NCBI GenBank assembly: GCA_024644465.1
Contig: JAHEKY010000006.1
Location: forward strand, 1 to 64,000
Length of the DNA: 64,000 nucleotides
From: Ilumatobacteraceae bacterium
GTDB taxonomy: Bacteria; Actinomycetota; Acidimicrobiia; Acidimicrobiales; Ilumatobacteraceae
Direction: 5' to 3'
The notes below the pieces were generated by a model. It did not search any database, had not been told where the DNA came from, and saw only the letters and a list, made by a program, of their open reading frames with translations. Position 1 is the first letter of the stretch, and every line of letters starts with the position of its first letter. A program made the position numbers and the translations under genes. Positions 36,846 to 48,333 of the stretch are shown here, piece after piece.

Positions 36846-38633
36846 TCAGTCGATGACCGCGTCGCCCTCGGCAGGAGGTGCGAGCGATGCGATGTGGAGT
36901 TCCTTCAGCTGACGATCGTCGGCGGTGCCGGGCGCCCCCATCAGCAGGTCGACCCCGCTCACGGTCATCGGGAACGGAATCACGTCGCGGATGAAGCTCT
37001 CGCCGGTCAGCAGCATCATGATCCGGTCGATGCCCGGCGCGATCCCCGCGTGCGGCGGTGCGCCGAACTGGAACGCGTTGAGCAGTGCGGGAAATCGGCG
37101 CTCGACCTCGTCCTTCGGGTATCCCGCGATCTCGAATGCCTTGAGCATGATCTCCGGGTCGTGGTTGCGGACCGCGCCGGACGACAGTTCGTACCCGTTG
37201 CAGACGAGGTCGTACTGATAGGCGAGCACGTCGTCCGGGTCGAGTTCGTTGAGCGCCTTCATCTCCCCCTGCGGCATCGAGAACGGGTTGTGGCTGAAGT
37301 CGACGGCACCGTCCTCGGTGCGCTCGAACATCGGGTAGTCGACGATCCAGCAGAAGCGGAACACGTTCTCCTGGAGCAGTTCGAGACGGACGCCGAGCTC
37401 GCTGCGGACGTGACCCGCCAGCGCGACCGCTTGGGCCTCGGGCCCGGCCAGGAAGACGATGGCGTCGCCGATGACGAGTTGCGCGGTCTCGATGAGTGCG
37501 GCTTGCTCGTCGGCGCTGAGGAACTTGGCGATCGGGCCGACGAGCGCGCCGGCCTCGTCCACCTTCAGCCACGCCATTCCGTCGCCGCGCAGCTGCTTGA
37601 CGACGAATTCGGACATCTTGTCGAAGAACGACCGGCCCTGCGATGCGCCGTCGGGGATCCGGATCGACCGGACGGTCTTGTCGGCAAAGGCCCGGAACTC
37701 CGTCGTGGCGAACACCGGGGTGGCATCGACGATGTGCAACGGGTTGCGTAGGTCCGGCTTGTCGCTGCCGTACCGGAGCATCGACTCGGCGTAGGTCAGG
37801 CGTTCGAACGGTGCAGGGCTGACCGCGCCGGTCGAGAACTCCGTGAAGATCGCCGTCATCACCTCCTCGACCACTGCGAAGACGTCCTCCTGCGTGGCGA
37901 ACGACATCTCGAGGTCGAGTTGGTAGAACTCCCCCGGCGAGCGATCGGCGCGACCGTCCTCGTCGCGGAAGCACGGCGCGATCTGGAAGTAGCGGTCGAA
38001 TCCGGAGACCATCAGCAGTTGCTTGAACTGCTGGGGGGCCTGGGGAAGCGCGTAGAACTTGCCGGGATGTCGACGACTCGGCACGAGGAAGTCGCGCGCT
38101 CCCTCCGGTGACGTCGCCGTGAGGATCGGTGTCTGCACATCGAGGAATCCACGATCCGTCATCAGTTCCCGGAAGCGTTGGACCACCTTGGTGCGCAGCA
38201 CGATGTTCCGCTGCATTCGCTCGGTGCGGAGGTCGAGGTACCGGTGGCGCAGGCGGACCTCCTCTCCCGGCGACGAGCTCCCCGTCACCTCGAACGGTAG
38301 TCCGCGGGTCACCCGGCCGAGCACGGTGATCGTGCCGGCGTCGAGTTCGATCTGCCCCGTCGCGAGGGCCGTGTTCACCGTCTCCGCCGGCCGGGGGCGG
38401 ACGACACCCTCGACTCGGATGACGGACTCCCGGGGAATGGAACGCATCTGTTCCTGCAGTTCGGGACGGTCGGGGGAGACCAGAACCTGGGTGAGGCCGT
38501 GGTGGTCGCGCACGTCGGCGAACACGACGCCGCCGTGATCGCGGGTCGACTGCAACCAGCCAGCGAGACGAACCGTGTCGCCCTCGTGAGCGGGCCGCAG
38601 CTCCGCGCAGGTGTGCGTTCGGTACTCGTGCAT
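36846..38633 (-). CDS. aspS: Aspartyl-tRNA synthetase (AspRS/AspRS-ND)
   Basis: VRLAGWLQSTRDHGGVVFADVRDHHGLTQVL, RHRYLDLRTERMQRNI, SPQAPQQFKQLLMVSGFDRYFQIAPCFRDEDGRADRSPGEFYQLDLEM region, GIDRIMMLLTG. Confidence 0.97.
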   Translation of the reverse strand: MHEYRTHTCAELRPAHEGDTVRLAGWLQSTRDHGGVVFADVRDHHGLTQVLVSPDRPELQEQMRSIPRESVIRVEGVVRPRPAETVNTALATGQIELDAGTITVLGRVTRGLPFEVTGSSSPGEEVRLRHRYLDLRTERMQRNIVLRTKVVQRFRELMTDRGFLDVQTPILTATSPEGARDFLVPSRRHPGKFYALPQAPQQFKQLLMVSGFDRYFQIAPCFRDEDGRADRSPGEFYQLDLEMSFATQEDVFAVVEEVMTAIFTEFSTGAVSPAPFERLTYAESMLRYGSDKPDLRNPLHIVDATPVFATTEFRAFADKTVRSIRIPDGASQGRSFFDKMSEFVVKQLRGDGMAWLKVDEAGALVGPIAKFLSADEQAALIETAQLVIGDAIVFLAGPEAQAVALAGHVRSELGVRLELLQENVFRFCWIVDYPMFERTEDGAVDFSHNPFSMPQGEMKALNELDPDDVLAYQYDLVCNGYELSSGAVRNHDPEIMLKAFEIAGYPKDEVERRFPALLNAFQFGAPPHAGIAPGIDRIMMLLTGESFIRDVIPFPMTVSGVDLLMGAPGTADDRQLKELHIASLAPPAEGDAVID

Positions 38634-38685
38634 CGTGGCATCGTATCTGTCGACCCGCGGCGTCGGTCGCTCCGAAATCGCCGTC

Positions 38686-39567
38686 TCAGACGTCGGCGTG
38701 GTCGCGGCGGCTGGGGCGATCGATGAACTCGTCGACGATCGCCTCGATGAGCGGTGCTGCGATGGCGGGCTGCTCGCCGGGCACGGTCCGCACGATCTGG
38801 CGGACCGGGGGGAGCGGGTCGAAGTCGACCGCCCTCGCCCACTCTGCGATGTCGTCGCCGAGGTGCCGGGAAGCGAGCACGCCGACGCCGAGACCGGCGG
38901 CGACCGCGGCCCGCACGGCCGCCGACGTGGGCGCCGAGACCGTGTAGGTGTACGCGATGTGTTGGCGTTCCAGGATCGGCTCGATGACCGGGCGGTAGAA
39001 CCCGTTCTCGCCGAACGTGACGAGCGGAACGACCTCGCCGTCGAACGGCATGTCCGGATGGGCGACCCAACGCAGTTCGTCGCTCCACAGCACGACGTCG
39101 CTCGATCGCTGGTCGTCGGGCGTCACCTGGATCACCGCGACGTCGATTGCACCGCGCTCCAGCAGTGGCACGAGCAAGCGGGACTGGTTGACGACGAACT
39201 CGATCGTGGCGGACGGGTGCATCCGCTGGAAACGCCCGAGGATGCTTGCCATCCGTGGTGCGCTCGTGTCCTCGTTCGCGCCGACCTTGACCGTGCCCGT
39301 GAAGTCCGGGCTCGCCAGCCGGTACACCGCGCGGTCGTGCGCGCCCACGATCGAGCGGGCCTCGGCGAGCAGGATGCGGCCCTCCCGGGTCGGGCGCAGC
39401 GTGTGGCCGTCACGGATCAGCAGGGGCCGGCCGACCCGCCGTTCGAGCCGCTTGATCTTCCAACTGACCGCCGATTGGGTGAGGCCGACGTGCTCGGCCG
39501 CCCGCGTCATGCTGCCCCAGTCGAGCACGGCGAGGTAGGTGCGAAGCGATTCGACGTCGAGAAGCAC
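38686..39567 (-). CDS. LysR-family transcriptional regulator
   Basis: SLRTYLAVLDWGSMTRAAEHVGLTQSAVSWKIKRLERRVGRPLLIRDG winged HTH. Confidence 0.95.
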   Translation of the reverse strand: MLLDVESLRTYLAVLDWGSMTRAAEHVGLTQSAVSWKIKRLERRVGRPLLIRDGHTLRPTREGRILLAEARSIVGAHDRAVYRLASPDFTGTVKVGANEDTSAPRMASILGRFQRMHPSATIEFVVNQSRLLVPLLERGAIDVAVIQVTPDDQRSSDVVLWSDELRWVAHPDMPFDGEVVPLVTFGENGFYRPVIEPILERQHIAYTYTVSAPTSAAVRAAVAAGLGVGVLASRHLGDDIAEWARAVDFDPLPPVRQIVRTVPGEQPAIAAPLIEAIVDEFIDRPSRRDHADV

Positions 39568-39923
39568 GCATTCGATTATGACAAGATGTCATGAATCATA
39601 CAACAATGTCATGGTTGTGTCATGTTGATGTGATGCCGATCATGATGGTGTGAGCATCGCAACCCCCCACCTCCCCACCCCGGCCGGTCTGCTCCGACGT
39701 TCGGCGCGCCCGCCCCGGCCCACCTCCAGCCGCCGGATCACGGCGTCGCGCGTCGTGCCGGCCGGTCGCTTCCGGCGCGACGACCTGCACGACAGCGAGC
39801 GCAACGCCTCGCTCACCGACGTGGCCATGCGCCAGGTCGGTGGCATCCACTCGCTGCACCGCTGATCAGCCTCACCGGTGGCAGACACGTGTCCGACACC
39901 CGGTGACAGGTACGGTCCACGCG

Positions 39924-40205
39924 ATGACGTTGGCCGAGTTGCAGGACGTGATCGAGCGGACGTACGGCGACCGCGACCGCGAGCGCGGCGTCGCGGCGAC
40001 CGTGGCGTGGCTGGCCGAGGAGATCGGCGAGCTCGCGCAGGCCGTCCGCAAGGGCGACCGCGACCAGCAGGTCCACGAGTTCGGCGACGTCGTCGCCTGG
40101 GTGGCGACGCTCGCCAACCAGCAGGGCATCGACCTCACCGAGGCCGTGCAGCGCTACGCGCGCGGCTGCCCGAAGTGCGGCGCACTGCCGTGCACGTGCG
40201 ACTGA
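39924..40205 (+). CDS. MazG-like nucleotide pyrophosphohydrolase with C-terminal CxxC..CxC tail
   Basis: VAWLAEEIGELAQAVRKGDRDQQVHEFGDVVAWVATLAN; tail CPKCGALPCTCD. Confidence 0.88.
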   Translation: MTLAELQDVIERTYGDRDRERGVAATVAWLAEEIGELAQAVRKGDRDQQVHEFGDVVAWVATLANQQGIDLTEAVQRYARGCPKCGALPCTCD

Positions 40206-40229
40206 CGCACCTCAGACCGAGCTGACGGC

Positions 40230-41663
40230 TCAGAGTCGGAGTCGGGCCGCGAGGGCTCGCTGGTGTCGCAGGACGAATCGCACGGAGCGGCGCGCCGGCG
40301 CCGGTACCCACGGCCGCCGTGGCGGTGCAGAACCCGGAACCACGACCTGCGGCGGAACCTCGTCCGCCAACTCCGGCACGCCGGCGGCGATCTTGTGTGC
40401 CCGATCCAGCAGCGCACTGCTCAGCTCGTCGTTGCCGACCGGCGCACCCGGATCGCCGAGCAATTCGAACAGGGGTCGCATCGTCCACAGCTGTCGGTAG
40501 TCGACCGAAAGCCCGTGGGAGGTCAACAGCATGGCCAGCGCGCCATAGTGACCAGGAGAACGCCCCGATGCGCGCAGCTCACGGGCGTGCCAGTACAGCG
40601 CTGCCGCAATGTTGAACGGCAGCACAGCGCCCATTTCGAACAGCGACGTCGTCTGTTCGATCTCCGCGAGATGTGGCCGCGGGTCGTCGAGATCGACACC
40701 GAAGTGCTCGATGACGCCACGTCGAATCTCCACCCAGTGCCGGGGATCGATCGTCCGTGACTGCTGCGAGGCGGTCACGTAGTGATTGATCGACGCTCCG
40801 AGTTGGCACCGCGGACGTTCCGGGGACGGCGTACGTGCACGAACCGCGTAGTAGTCCGCGATCCGGTCGGCGCGTCCCTCCCACGAACTGATGTCGACCG
40901 GACGTCCAGCGAGGACCGCCACGTGTGAGACACCGGCTGGCGTGATCGAGCACCATGTGAAGCCGGCCCGCCGAGCGATCGATTCGAGCTGACCTGCAGA
41001 GGGCAGGAAGTAGTGCGCCCCGGCGGACAGGGCTCCGTAGAGCGGTCCGAGCGGTGTGTCGGGGGTCAGCGATTCGGCCCGCGGCGTCGTGAGCATCAGC
41101 ACGCCGTCATCGGTGAGCAGCGACCGGGCCTCGCGCAGGAACTGGACCGGGTCGGCGACGTGCTCGATCACCTCGGTCGAGTAGATCAGATCGAAACGTT
41201 CGTCGGCGCCGGCCAGCAGGTCGGCCATGTAACTCGGGCGGACGTCGAGGTCGAGCAGCCGCCGTCCCCATCGGCCGTAGGCGGACGGTTCGAGCCCGAC
41301 GACATCGGCACCCCACACCACGCGGCAGAAGTCGAGCGTCACGCCCACGCCGCATCCGACCTCGAGTACGCGGCCGAAGCGATCGAACGGCAGCTGCTCG
41401 AGCAGCGGGACCTTCCAATCCAGTCCGTTGACCAGCTCGAGGTAGTGATCGATGAAGTACTCGAACCACGGATCGCCGGTCGTGTCCTCCGTCGACAGAT
41501 AGTCGACGTTCGCGACGCGGGCCTCCGGGAACCAGGCGCTCGCGCATTCGCCGCACGAAACGACGTCGAGTGGATCGAACAGTTGCGGCGTGGCGTGCGC
41601 TGCTCGCGCGATGAGCAGATTGTCGCGAGTGTTCCCGCACAGCATGCACCGCGCCTCGGGCAT
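40230..41663 (-). CDS. Class I SAM methyltransferase with N-terminal Zn ribbon and additional C-terminal domain
   Basis: CMLCG...CGEC ribbon; GRVLEVGCGVGVTLDFC; DLIYSTEVIEHVADPVQFLREARSLLTDDGVLMLTTP. Confidence 0.85.
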   Translation of the reverse strand: MPEARCMLCGNTRDNLLIARAAHATPQLFDPLDVVSCGECASAWFPEARVANVDYLSTEDTTGDPWFEYFIDHYLELVNGLDWKVPLLEQLPFDRFGRVLEVGCGVGVTLDFCRVVWGADVVGLEPSAYGRWGRRLLDLDVRPSYMADLLAGADERFDLIYSTEVIEHVADPVQFLREARSLLTDDGVLMLTTPRAESLTPDTPLGPLYGALSAGAHYFLPSAGQLESIARRAGFTWCSITPAGVSHVAVLAGRPVDISSWEGRADRIADYYAVRARTPSPERPRCQLGASINHYVTASQQSRTIDPRHWVEIRRGVIEHFGVDLDDPRPHLAEIEQTTSLFEMGAVLPFNIAAALYWHARELRASGRSPGHYGALAMLLTSHGLSVDYRQLWTMRPLFELLGDPGAPVGNDELSSALLDRAHKIAAGVPELADEVPPQVVVPGSAPPRRPWVPAPARRSVRFVLRHQRALAARLRL

Positions 41664-41731
41664 CCCCCGAGGCGGATCGATCCACTCGACAGCGGGGGTA
41701 TTTCGTCGACACCGCTCGCGGCTCCGGGTGC

Positions 41732-42031
41732 TCAGTCGTCCAGCGGGTGTGCCCTGTACAGGATGTCGTCCTCCAGCGTGAGCCGAATCGGCTCGAGCGA
41801 GATCGTCCGCTCTCCCGCGGAGGTCGTCGCGACCGCCTGGTGGGACAGCACCATGTACGACTCCACGGAGAACGTGATCTCGCTGCACTGTCCGGTTTCG
41901 GGATCGGGCTGATCGTCGCACAGGACGATGCCGTCGCCGGATGAGAGGTAGCCGGTGCCGACACTGTCGTCCGCGCAGCCGGCCAGCGACACGGCAGTAA
42001 CCGCGAGCAGGACGGTCAGGGCCGATCTCAT
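41732..42031 (-). CDS. Small lipoprotein-like hypothetical protein
   Basis: MRSALTVLLAVTAVSLAGCADD lipobox. Confidence 0.6.
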   Translation of the reverse strand: MRSALTVLLAVTAVSLAGCADDSVGTGYLSSGDGIVLCDDQPDPETGQCSEITFSVESYMVLSHQAVATTSAGERTISLEPIRLTLEDDILYRAHPLDD

Positions 42032-42052
42032 CGAGCGGACACTACGCGGTGG

Positions 42053-42493
42053 TCACGCGCGGCGCAGGGGTTCGAGCGCGAGCGCGTAGTCGGCGAGGCG
42101 GGCGCCGATCTCGATCGAGGCCTCGGGGTCGTCGGGGTCGGGGGCGTCCCACACCTCGGAGATGCGCCGCCAACGGTCGCTGCCGAGGAACTCGCCGGCC
42201 TCGGCCTCCGTACCGATCGCTTTGCGCCACCGCTTCTCCGAGGCGAGCAGCTTCGCGAGCACGGCGTCGTTGTCGGCCGGCTGCGGGTACTCGCTGTGGA
42301 AGCCGATCTCGAGGCCGAACGCGCCGCCCGCCAGCCTGATCAGTTGCGCCTCGTAGTGCTCCTTCTTGGCGTCGTCGTACCAGACCTTCAGCCCGCGGCC
42401 GTGCGCCGAGCAGTGCAGCTCACCGTCGATCTCGTCGGCGAAGCCCTCGAACGCGTCGAACACCCACTCGAAGAACCCCCGAGACAGCGTCAT
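42053..42493 (-). CDS. Conserved hypothetical protein
   Basis: Full-length ORF with balanced composition; no recognised domain. Confidence 0.65.
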   Translation of the reverse strand: MTLSRGFFEWVFDAFEGFADEIDGELHCSAHGRGLKVWYDDAKKEHYEAQLIRLAGGAFGLEIGFHSEYPQPADNDAVLAKLLASEKRWRKAIGTEAEAGEFLGSDRWRRISEVWDAPDPDDPEASIEIGARLADYALALEPLRRA

Positions 42494-42615
42494 CGAAGTC
42501 GTCCGCTCCGGTGCCGAGTCAATTCTTCATCTTCCGAGTTGGGATCAGGCAGGTCGAGGACAAGGCGCGTGGCGAGGAAGCTGACCGGGGTCAGCGACGA
42601 GCTCACGCAACGCCG

Positions 42616-43653
<1,038 letters not shown>

Positions 43654-43820
43654 CTAACGTCCGCCGGTTCGACTGCCCCGTCCGGTATCGACCGGATCCG
43701 GTCGCCGGCTGGTCGCCGGCGCCGGCCGATCCGGGAGGGGCGGAGGTGCCGGGCTGGGTCCCCCGGTCTCCCCCGCCCCTCGCCGCCGCAAGCGGCCTCG
43801 GGCCCGATCCGACGAGCGGG

Positions 43821-45437
43821 TCAGGTGACGACGACGTTGAAGCTGGCGAACGCCCGGTCGAGTGCGGCGAGGTCGGCCTCCGTCGTGAGCTGCATCCCGA
43901 TGATCGCGGTGTAGCTCCCGTCCGCCGGAACCGCCGCGAGCACGACCTGGCTCGTGGCGACGCCGCCACAATCGATCCAGATGTGGAAGCGGCCGGCGAA
44001 CAACGCGTCCGCATAGTCCTGCACGCCGGCGTCGGTGCACTCACCGTCGCCCGGGGCGAAGCCCAACAACAGATCGTCGAGCGATCCGCTCACCGGTCCG
44101 ACTGCGGCGAAGAAGATGCCGGGCGTGCCCCACGTCGCCGCCGAGTCCGCCAGGTTCGGCGACGCGGCGATGAACGGGGCCGTCGATCCGTCGTCCAGCG
44201 GCTGTGGTGCGGTGTTGATGTCGGTCCATTCGGCCGGCACATCGATGAAGAGCTGTCCGGTGTCGTCGACGAGGCTCGTGTACGAGGCGTAGTCCGCAGC
44301 GCCCGACGCACCGACCGCGACGTCGTCCTCCAACTCTTCGGCGAACGAGAACACGGTCTCGAGTGGCTTGTCGCCGCGGATCTCACCGCGCAACACCTCG
44401 GACGTGTCGTAGCGCAGCACCTCGATGTCGATCGGTCGGTCACCGGCGGTGCGCAGCACGTCGCAGTAGTCCGACATCGTCCCGTCGGTGCCGATGGGCA
44501 GGCCGTTCAACGCGGTGACGATGTCACCGGGGAGTACCTCGGAGTCGGAGGCGGGCGAGCCGGGCGCCACACCGGCGACCCAGATCCCGGCGATGCCCGC
44601 CTCCTCGTCCACGACGGCCTGCCCGTTGATGCCGAGCGACTCGAAGTCGCCGTCGCGCAGCTTCTCCACGACGCGCTGCGCCAGTTCGCTCCCGATCGCG
44701 AAGAACTGCGCGGTGCTCGCGCCGGACCCGAATGCGTAGTTGACCGCGACCACCTTGCCGTCTGCGCCGACGAGGGGTCCGCCGGAGTTGCCGGGCTGGA
44801 TGTTCGCGTCGTGCTCGATCGCATCGTCGATCGAGGCCCACGGTGTGTCGCCGCTGGCCTGCGCCTTCGCGACGATGCCCCGGGTCAACGTGTACTCGGG
44901 GTTGCCGAGCGGGAACCCGGCGGCGTACACCTCGGTGCCGACCCTCGTCTCCGTGTCGTGCCAGGCCAGCGACGGCAACGGGTCCTTGGCGTCGAGCTTG
45001 ATCAACGCGAGGTCGTTGCACTCGGACACGCCGACGATCGTTGCGTTGTAGCTCGTGGACGTGTCTCCGCCGACGTAGACCTCGAGCGTCGCGGCTCCGG
45101 TGACGACGTGGTTGTTCGTCACCGCGTAACCGTCTTCGCTGATGATGAACCCGGTGCCGGAGCCGGCGCTGACGGCATAGCCGATCTCGGGGTCACGGAT
45201 CGACCCCTCGGCGATGATCTGGACGACGGCCGGCTGGACCTCGTCGAAACTCGCCGGGTTCGCGGCGGCATCGGTCGGCGGTGGCGCGGTGTCGTCCGGT
45301 GGCGGGTCGGTTGCCTGACCGGCCGCCTCCGTGGTCGGGATGGCTGTGGACTGGGTGGCTGGAGCATCGTTCGATCCGCACGCAGCCATGGCGAGCGAAC
45401 CGGTAACGACGATGACCCAGAGTCGTCGTGTCATCAT
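43821..45437 (-). CDS. HtrA/DegP-like trypsin-type serine protease with PDZ domain, lipoprotein
   Basis: Lipobox LAMAACGS; TNNHVVTGA, NDLALIKLD, GNSGGPLVGADGKVVAVNYA; PDZ VAPGSPASDSEVLPGDIVTALNG. Confidence 0.92.
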   Translation of the reverse strand: MMTRRLWVIVVTGSLAMAACGSNDAPATQSTAIPTTEAAGQATDPPPDDTAPPPTDAAANPASFDEVQPAVVQIIAEGSIRDPEIGYAVSAGSGTGFIISEDGYAVTNNHVVTGAATLEVYVGGDTSTSYNATIVGVSECNDLALIKLDAKDPLPSLAWHDTETRVGTEVYAAGFPLGNPEYTLTRGIVAKAQASGDTPWASIDDAIEHDANIQPGNSGGPLVGADGKVVAVNYAFGSGASTAQFFAIGSELAQRVVEKLRDGDFESLGINGQAVVDEEAGIAGIWVAGVAPGSPASDSEVLPGDIVTALNGLPIGTDGTMSDYCDVLRTAGDRPIDIEVLRYDTSEVLRGEIRGDKPLETVFSFAEELEDDVAVGASGAADYASYTSLVDDTGQLFIDVPAEWTDINTAPQPLDDGSTAPFIAASPNLADSAATWGTPGIFFAAVGPVSGSLDDLLLGFAPGDGECTDAGVQDYADALFAGRFHIWIDCGGVATSQVVLAAVPADGSYTAIIGMQLTTEADLAALDRAFASFNVVVT

Positions 45438-45506
45438 CTCTGCATCGTGCGACGTCACAGGACGTTTCTGCATCAGGGAGAACCACACGCGCGATACACT
45501 TCGAGG

Positions 45507-48263
45507 GTGCCCGACGGCCTCTGGGTCGGCCGATTCGAGGAGCTCGCTGCCCTCGAATCGAGCCTGGTCGACGTGGCGTCGATGCGCGCAACTCACGCCG
45601 TCGTCGTCACCGGCGATCCCGGCGTCGGGAAGAGCTCGCTCGTCGATGCGTTCGCCGGGACCGGCCTCGGCGACCGTGCGACCTGCGTCCGAGCGGCCCC
45701 GACCGCAGCCGAGCGATGCCTCACGTGGAGCACGCTGCGGATGCTGGTCGCATCGACGACGGCGAGCCACGACTCGCTGCCCGTTGCCCTCCGCGTCGCA
45801 CTCGGATTCACCGATCCGGACGGGACGACCGGCGCGGTCGACGCGGCCGACGTCGCGTACGGCTTCGGGCGGCTGCTGTCGGCCGAGCCGCCCGATGCGG
45901 TCGTGATCGACGACGCCCAGTGGATCGACGACGCGTCCGCCGCCGCACTCAGCCACGCGATGCGGCTCGGCCTGCCGACGCTCTGGCTGCTCGCCGCCCG
46001 TACCGGCCACGCGCTGCCGGTCGACGTCGAGGCGCTGGTCGGGCGCGAGCGCGTCCGCAGGATCGACCTGGCGGGTTTCAGCCGTGCCGAGGTCGCCGAA
46101 CTGGTCGCCCGCTCGACGACGCGGTCGTGGCAGCGGTCCGAACTCGATCGGATCCACGCGTTGACCGGCGGGAACGCACTGTTCGTGTGCGAGATCGCAG
46201 CCTCGACGCCCCCGGAGCAGACGCTCGACCGTCTCCGGCTTCCCGCGACGTTGGCGCAGTTGTTCGACGACCGGCTCACGGCGGTGACGACCGACGTCCA
46301 CGACGTGCTCGCGATCGCGGCCCTCGCCGTCGGGCCGACGATGACCGGTCTCGAACTGTGCCGGGACAAACGGGTCGACGGCGAACTCGAGTTCGCCGAA
46401 CGTCTCGGGCTGATCGAGGTCGACGGAGATCGCGTCGAGTTCCGCCACGCCCTGATCCGTCAGGCCGTCGTCGACCGGCTCGGCGGGATGGAGCGCCGGC
46501 GTGTGCACAACCTGCTCGCGAACTGCGCTGACGATCCCGAAGTGCGGGCGTGGCATCTCGGTCAGGGCGCGGTCGAACCCGATGCCGCCATCGCCGATGC
46601 GCTCGCCGACGCGGCCGCTGCGGCTGCGGAGCGCGGCGTGCCGGCGCGCGCCGCCGAGCTGCACCTCCGCTCGGCCGAGCTGACGCCTGCTGCGATGGTC
46701 GCGGCGCGTCACGCCCGCATCGCAGCTGCTGGGCGCGCCGCGTGCGATGCGGGCGATTGGCAGCACGGCAAGGAGCTGATCGAGTCGGTGATCGCGCACG
46801 ATGCCGGCGAACAGCTGGTGGACGACGCGCTCTCACTGTCGGTCTGCCTCGACCGGCTCGAGGACCAGCAAGGTGCCGCCGACGTCCTGGCATCTGCTGT
46901 CGAGCGGCTGACGGGCGAACCGGCACTGCAGTCAGGACTCCTGCGGACGCTGGTCCGGCTCCAGCAGTTCTCCGACATCGCTGTGGCGGCGCGCACGGCG
47001 CAGCGGGCGCTGGAGATCGCGCCGCGCGCCGACGAGCTGGCGGTGCTCGGCGCGGAGTTGGCCGCGGCCAGCTCGCGCTTCCTGCTCGGGGAGTACATCG
47101 ACGTCGACACGCTCGACCGGCGGACTGCCGAGCTCGCACCGGTCGCCGACGGCCAGAGCGCGCCCTGGTTCCTCGCGGAGCTGCTGGTGTGGAGTGATCG
47201 GCACGAGCGGGCGCTCGTCTGGCTGTCCGAACTGGAACGCCATGCCCGGCACTCGGGTCGGTTCTCCTGCTTGACCAACGTGCTGGACCAGCGGTCCGAT
47301 CTCGACTTCCGCACCGGCGCGTGGGGCGACGCGACGCGCCGGATCGACGAACTCCGCGAGCTCGTCGGTGCGTTCGGCCCGTACTCCGAGACGATCCTCG
47401 CCTCCGAACGCATCAGGATGGCTGCGGTGAGCGGGGACCACGGCACTGCCGCAACGTTGGTCGACGGCGCAGCCGGCGGGCTCGGCCACCTCGCGCCGAT
47501 CGTCCGGATGCAGTTCGAGGCGAACGCCGGTCTGGCCGCACTCGCCGCGTCGCGGTGGGACGACGCGGTCGCGCACCTCGACGTCGCGCACGCCCTCGCG
47601 ACGGAGGTCGGGTACACCGACGTCCGGGCGAACGACTATCTCGCGGCGTACGCCGAGGCGCTCGTCCGATCCTCGCGTCACGATGACGCCGATGACGTGA
47701 TCCGAATCCTGGACGACGTCGCGCGGCGGTCGCGATCGCCCGTCGCGACCGGTCTCGCCGAGCGTTGCCGCGGGATCGCCGCGGCAGCCCGTGGTGACCA
47801 CGACCGCGCGTGCGTCGCACTCGAACGGGCCGTGGCGCTGCTCGCGGACGTCGGTCGGCCGTTCGAGCTCGGCCGGAGCCTGCTTGCGCTCGGCGCCGCC
47901 CAGCGCAAGCGCCGCGAACGCAGCCGGGCGAAGGCGACACTCGACCGCGCGGTTTCGATCTTCGAGACGCTGGGGGCGCGGCCTTGGCTCGAATCGGCAA
48001 CGGGGGAGCTGGCGCGGCTCGGCATCCGCACGGTCGATCCGGCCGGTCCGGGGGCGTTGACCGCGACCGAGGAACGGATCGCCGACCTCGTGGCGGCGGG
48101 CCGATCCAATCGGGAAGTCGCCACCGAGTTGATCATCAGTCTGCGCACCGTCGAGTCGAACCTCACGCGGATCTACCGCAAGCTCGATGTCCGATCCCGG
48201 ACCGAGCTGGCGACACGCTGGCCGACCCGCAGTGATCCGGCGGAGCCCGCGATCGCCGGGTGA
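45507..48263 (+). CDS. Large AAA-ATPase LuxR-family regulator
   Basis: VGRFEELAALESSL..VVVTGDPGVGKSSLVDAF Walker A; VVIDDAQWIDD; C-terminal LTATEERIADLVAAGRSNREVATELIISLRTVESNLTRIYRKLDVRSRTEL. GTG 45507 preceded by TACACT-N6. Confidence 0.93.
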   Translation: MPDGLWVGRFEELAALESSLVDVASMRATHAVVVTGDPGVGKSSLVDAFAGTGLGDRATCVRAAPTAAERCLTWSTLRMLVASTTASHDSLPVALRVALGFTDPDGTTGAVDAADVAYGFGRLLSAEPPDAVVIDDAQWIDDASAAALSHAMRLGLPTLWLLAARTGHALPVDVEALVGRERVRRIDLAGFSRAEVAELVARSTTRSWQRSELDRIHALTGGNALFVCEIAASTPPEQTLDRLRLPATLAQLFDDRLTAVTTDVHDVLAIAALAVGPTMTGLELCRDKRVDGELEFAERLGLIEVDGDRVEFRHALIRQAVVDRLGGMERRRVHNLLANCADDPEVRAWHLGQGAVEPDAAIADALADAAAAAAERGVPARAAELHLRSAELTPAAMVAARHARIAAAGRAACDAGDWQHGKELIESVIAHDAGEQLVDDALSLSVCLDRLEDQQGAADVLASAVERLTGEPALQSGLLRTLVRLQQFSDIAVAARTAQRALEIAPRADELAVLGAELAAASSRFLLGEYIDVDTLDRRTAELAPVADGQSAPWFLAELLVWSDRHERALVWLSELERHARHSGRFSCLTNVLDQRSDLDFRTGAWGDATRRIDELRELVGAFGPYSETILASERIRMAAVSGDHGTAATLVDGAAGGLGHLAPIVRMQFEANAGLAALAASRWDDAVAHLDVAHALATEVGYTDVRANDYLAAYAEALVRSSRHDDADDVIRILDDVARRSRSPVATGLAERCRGIAAAARGDHDRACVALERAVALLADVGRPFELGRSLLALGAAQRKRRERSRAKATLDRAVSIFETLGARPWLESATGELARLGIRTVDPAGPGALTATEERIADLVAAGRSNREVATELIISLRTVESNLTRIYRKLDVRSRTELATRWPTRSDPAEPAIAG

Positions 48264-48333
48264 GCGCGGCCGGCGACGGTGCTGCGCAACACCGTGCTAG
48301 GTGAACGGTGCCCGGCGGTGGCACAATCTGACC

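Noticed and set aside
43821-46799. Full 992-aa minus-strand ORF
   Set aside because: Only the portion up to about 45437 encodes the protease (signal peptide/lipobox at its start); the rest is antisense to the LuxR gene.
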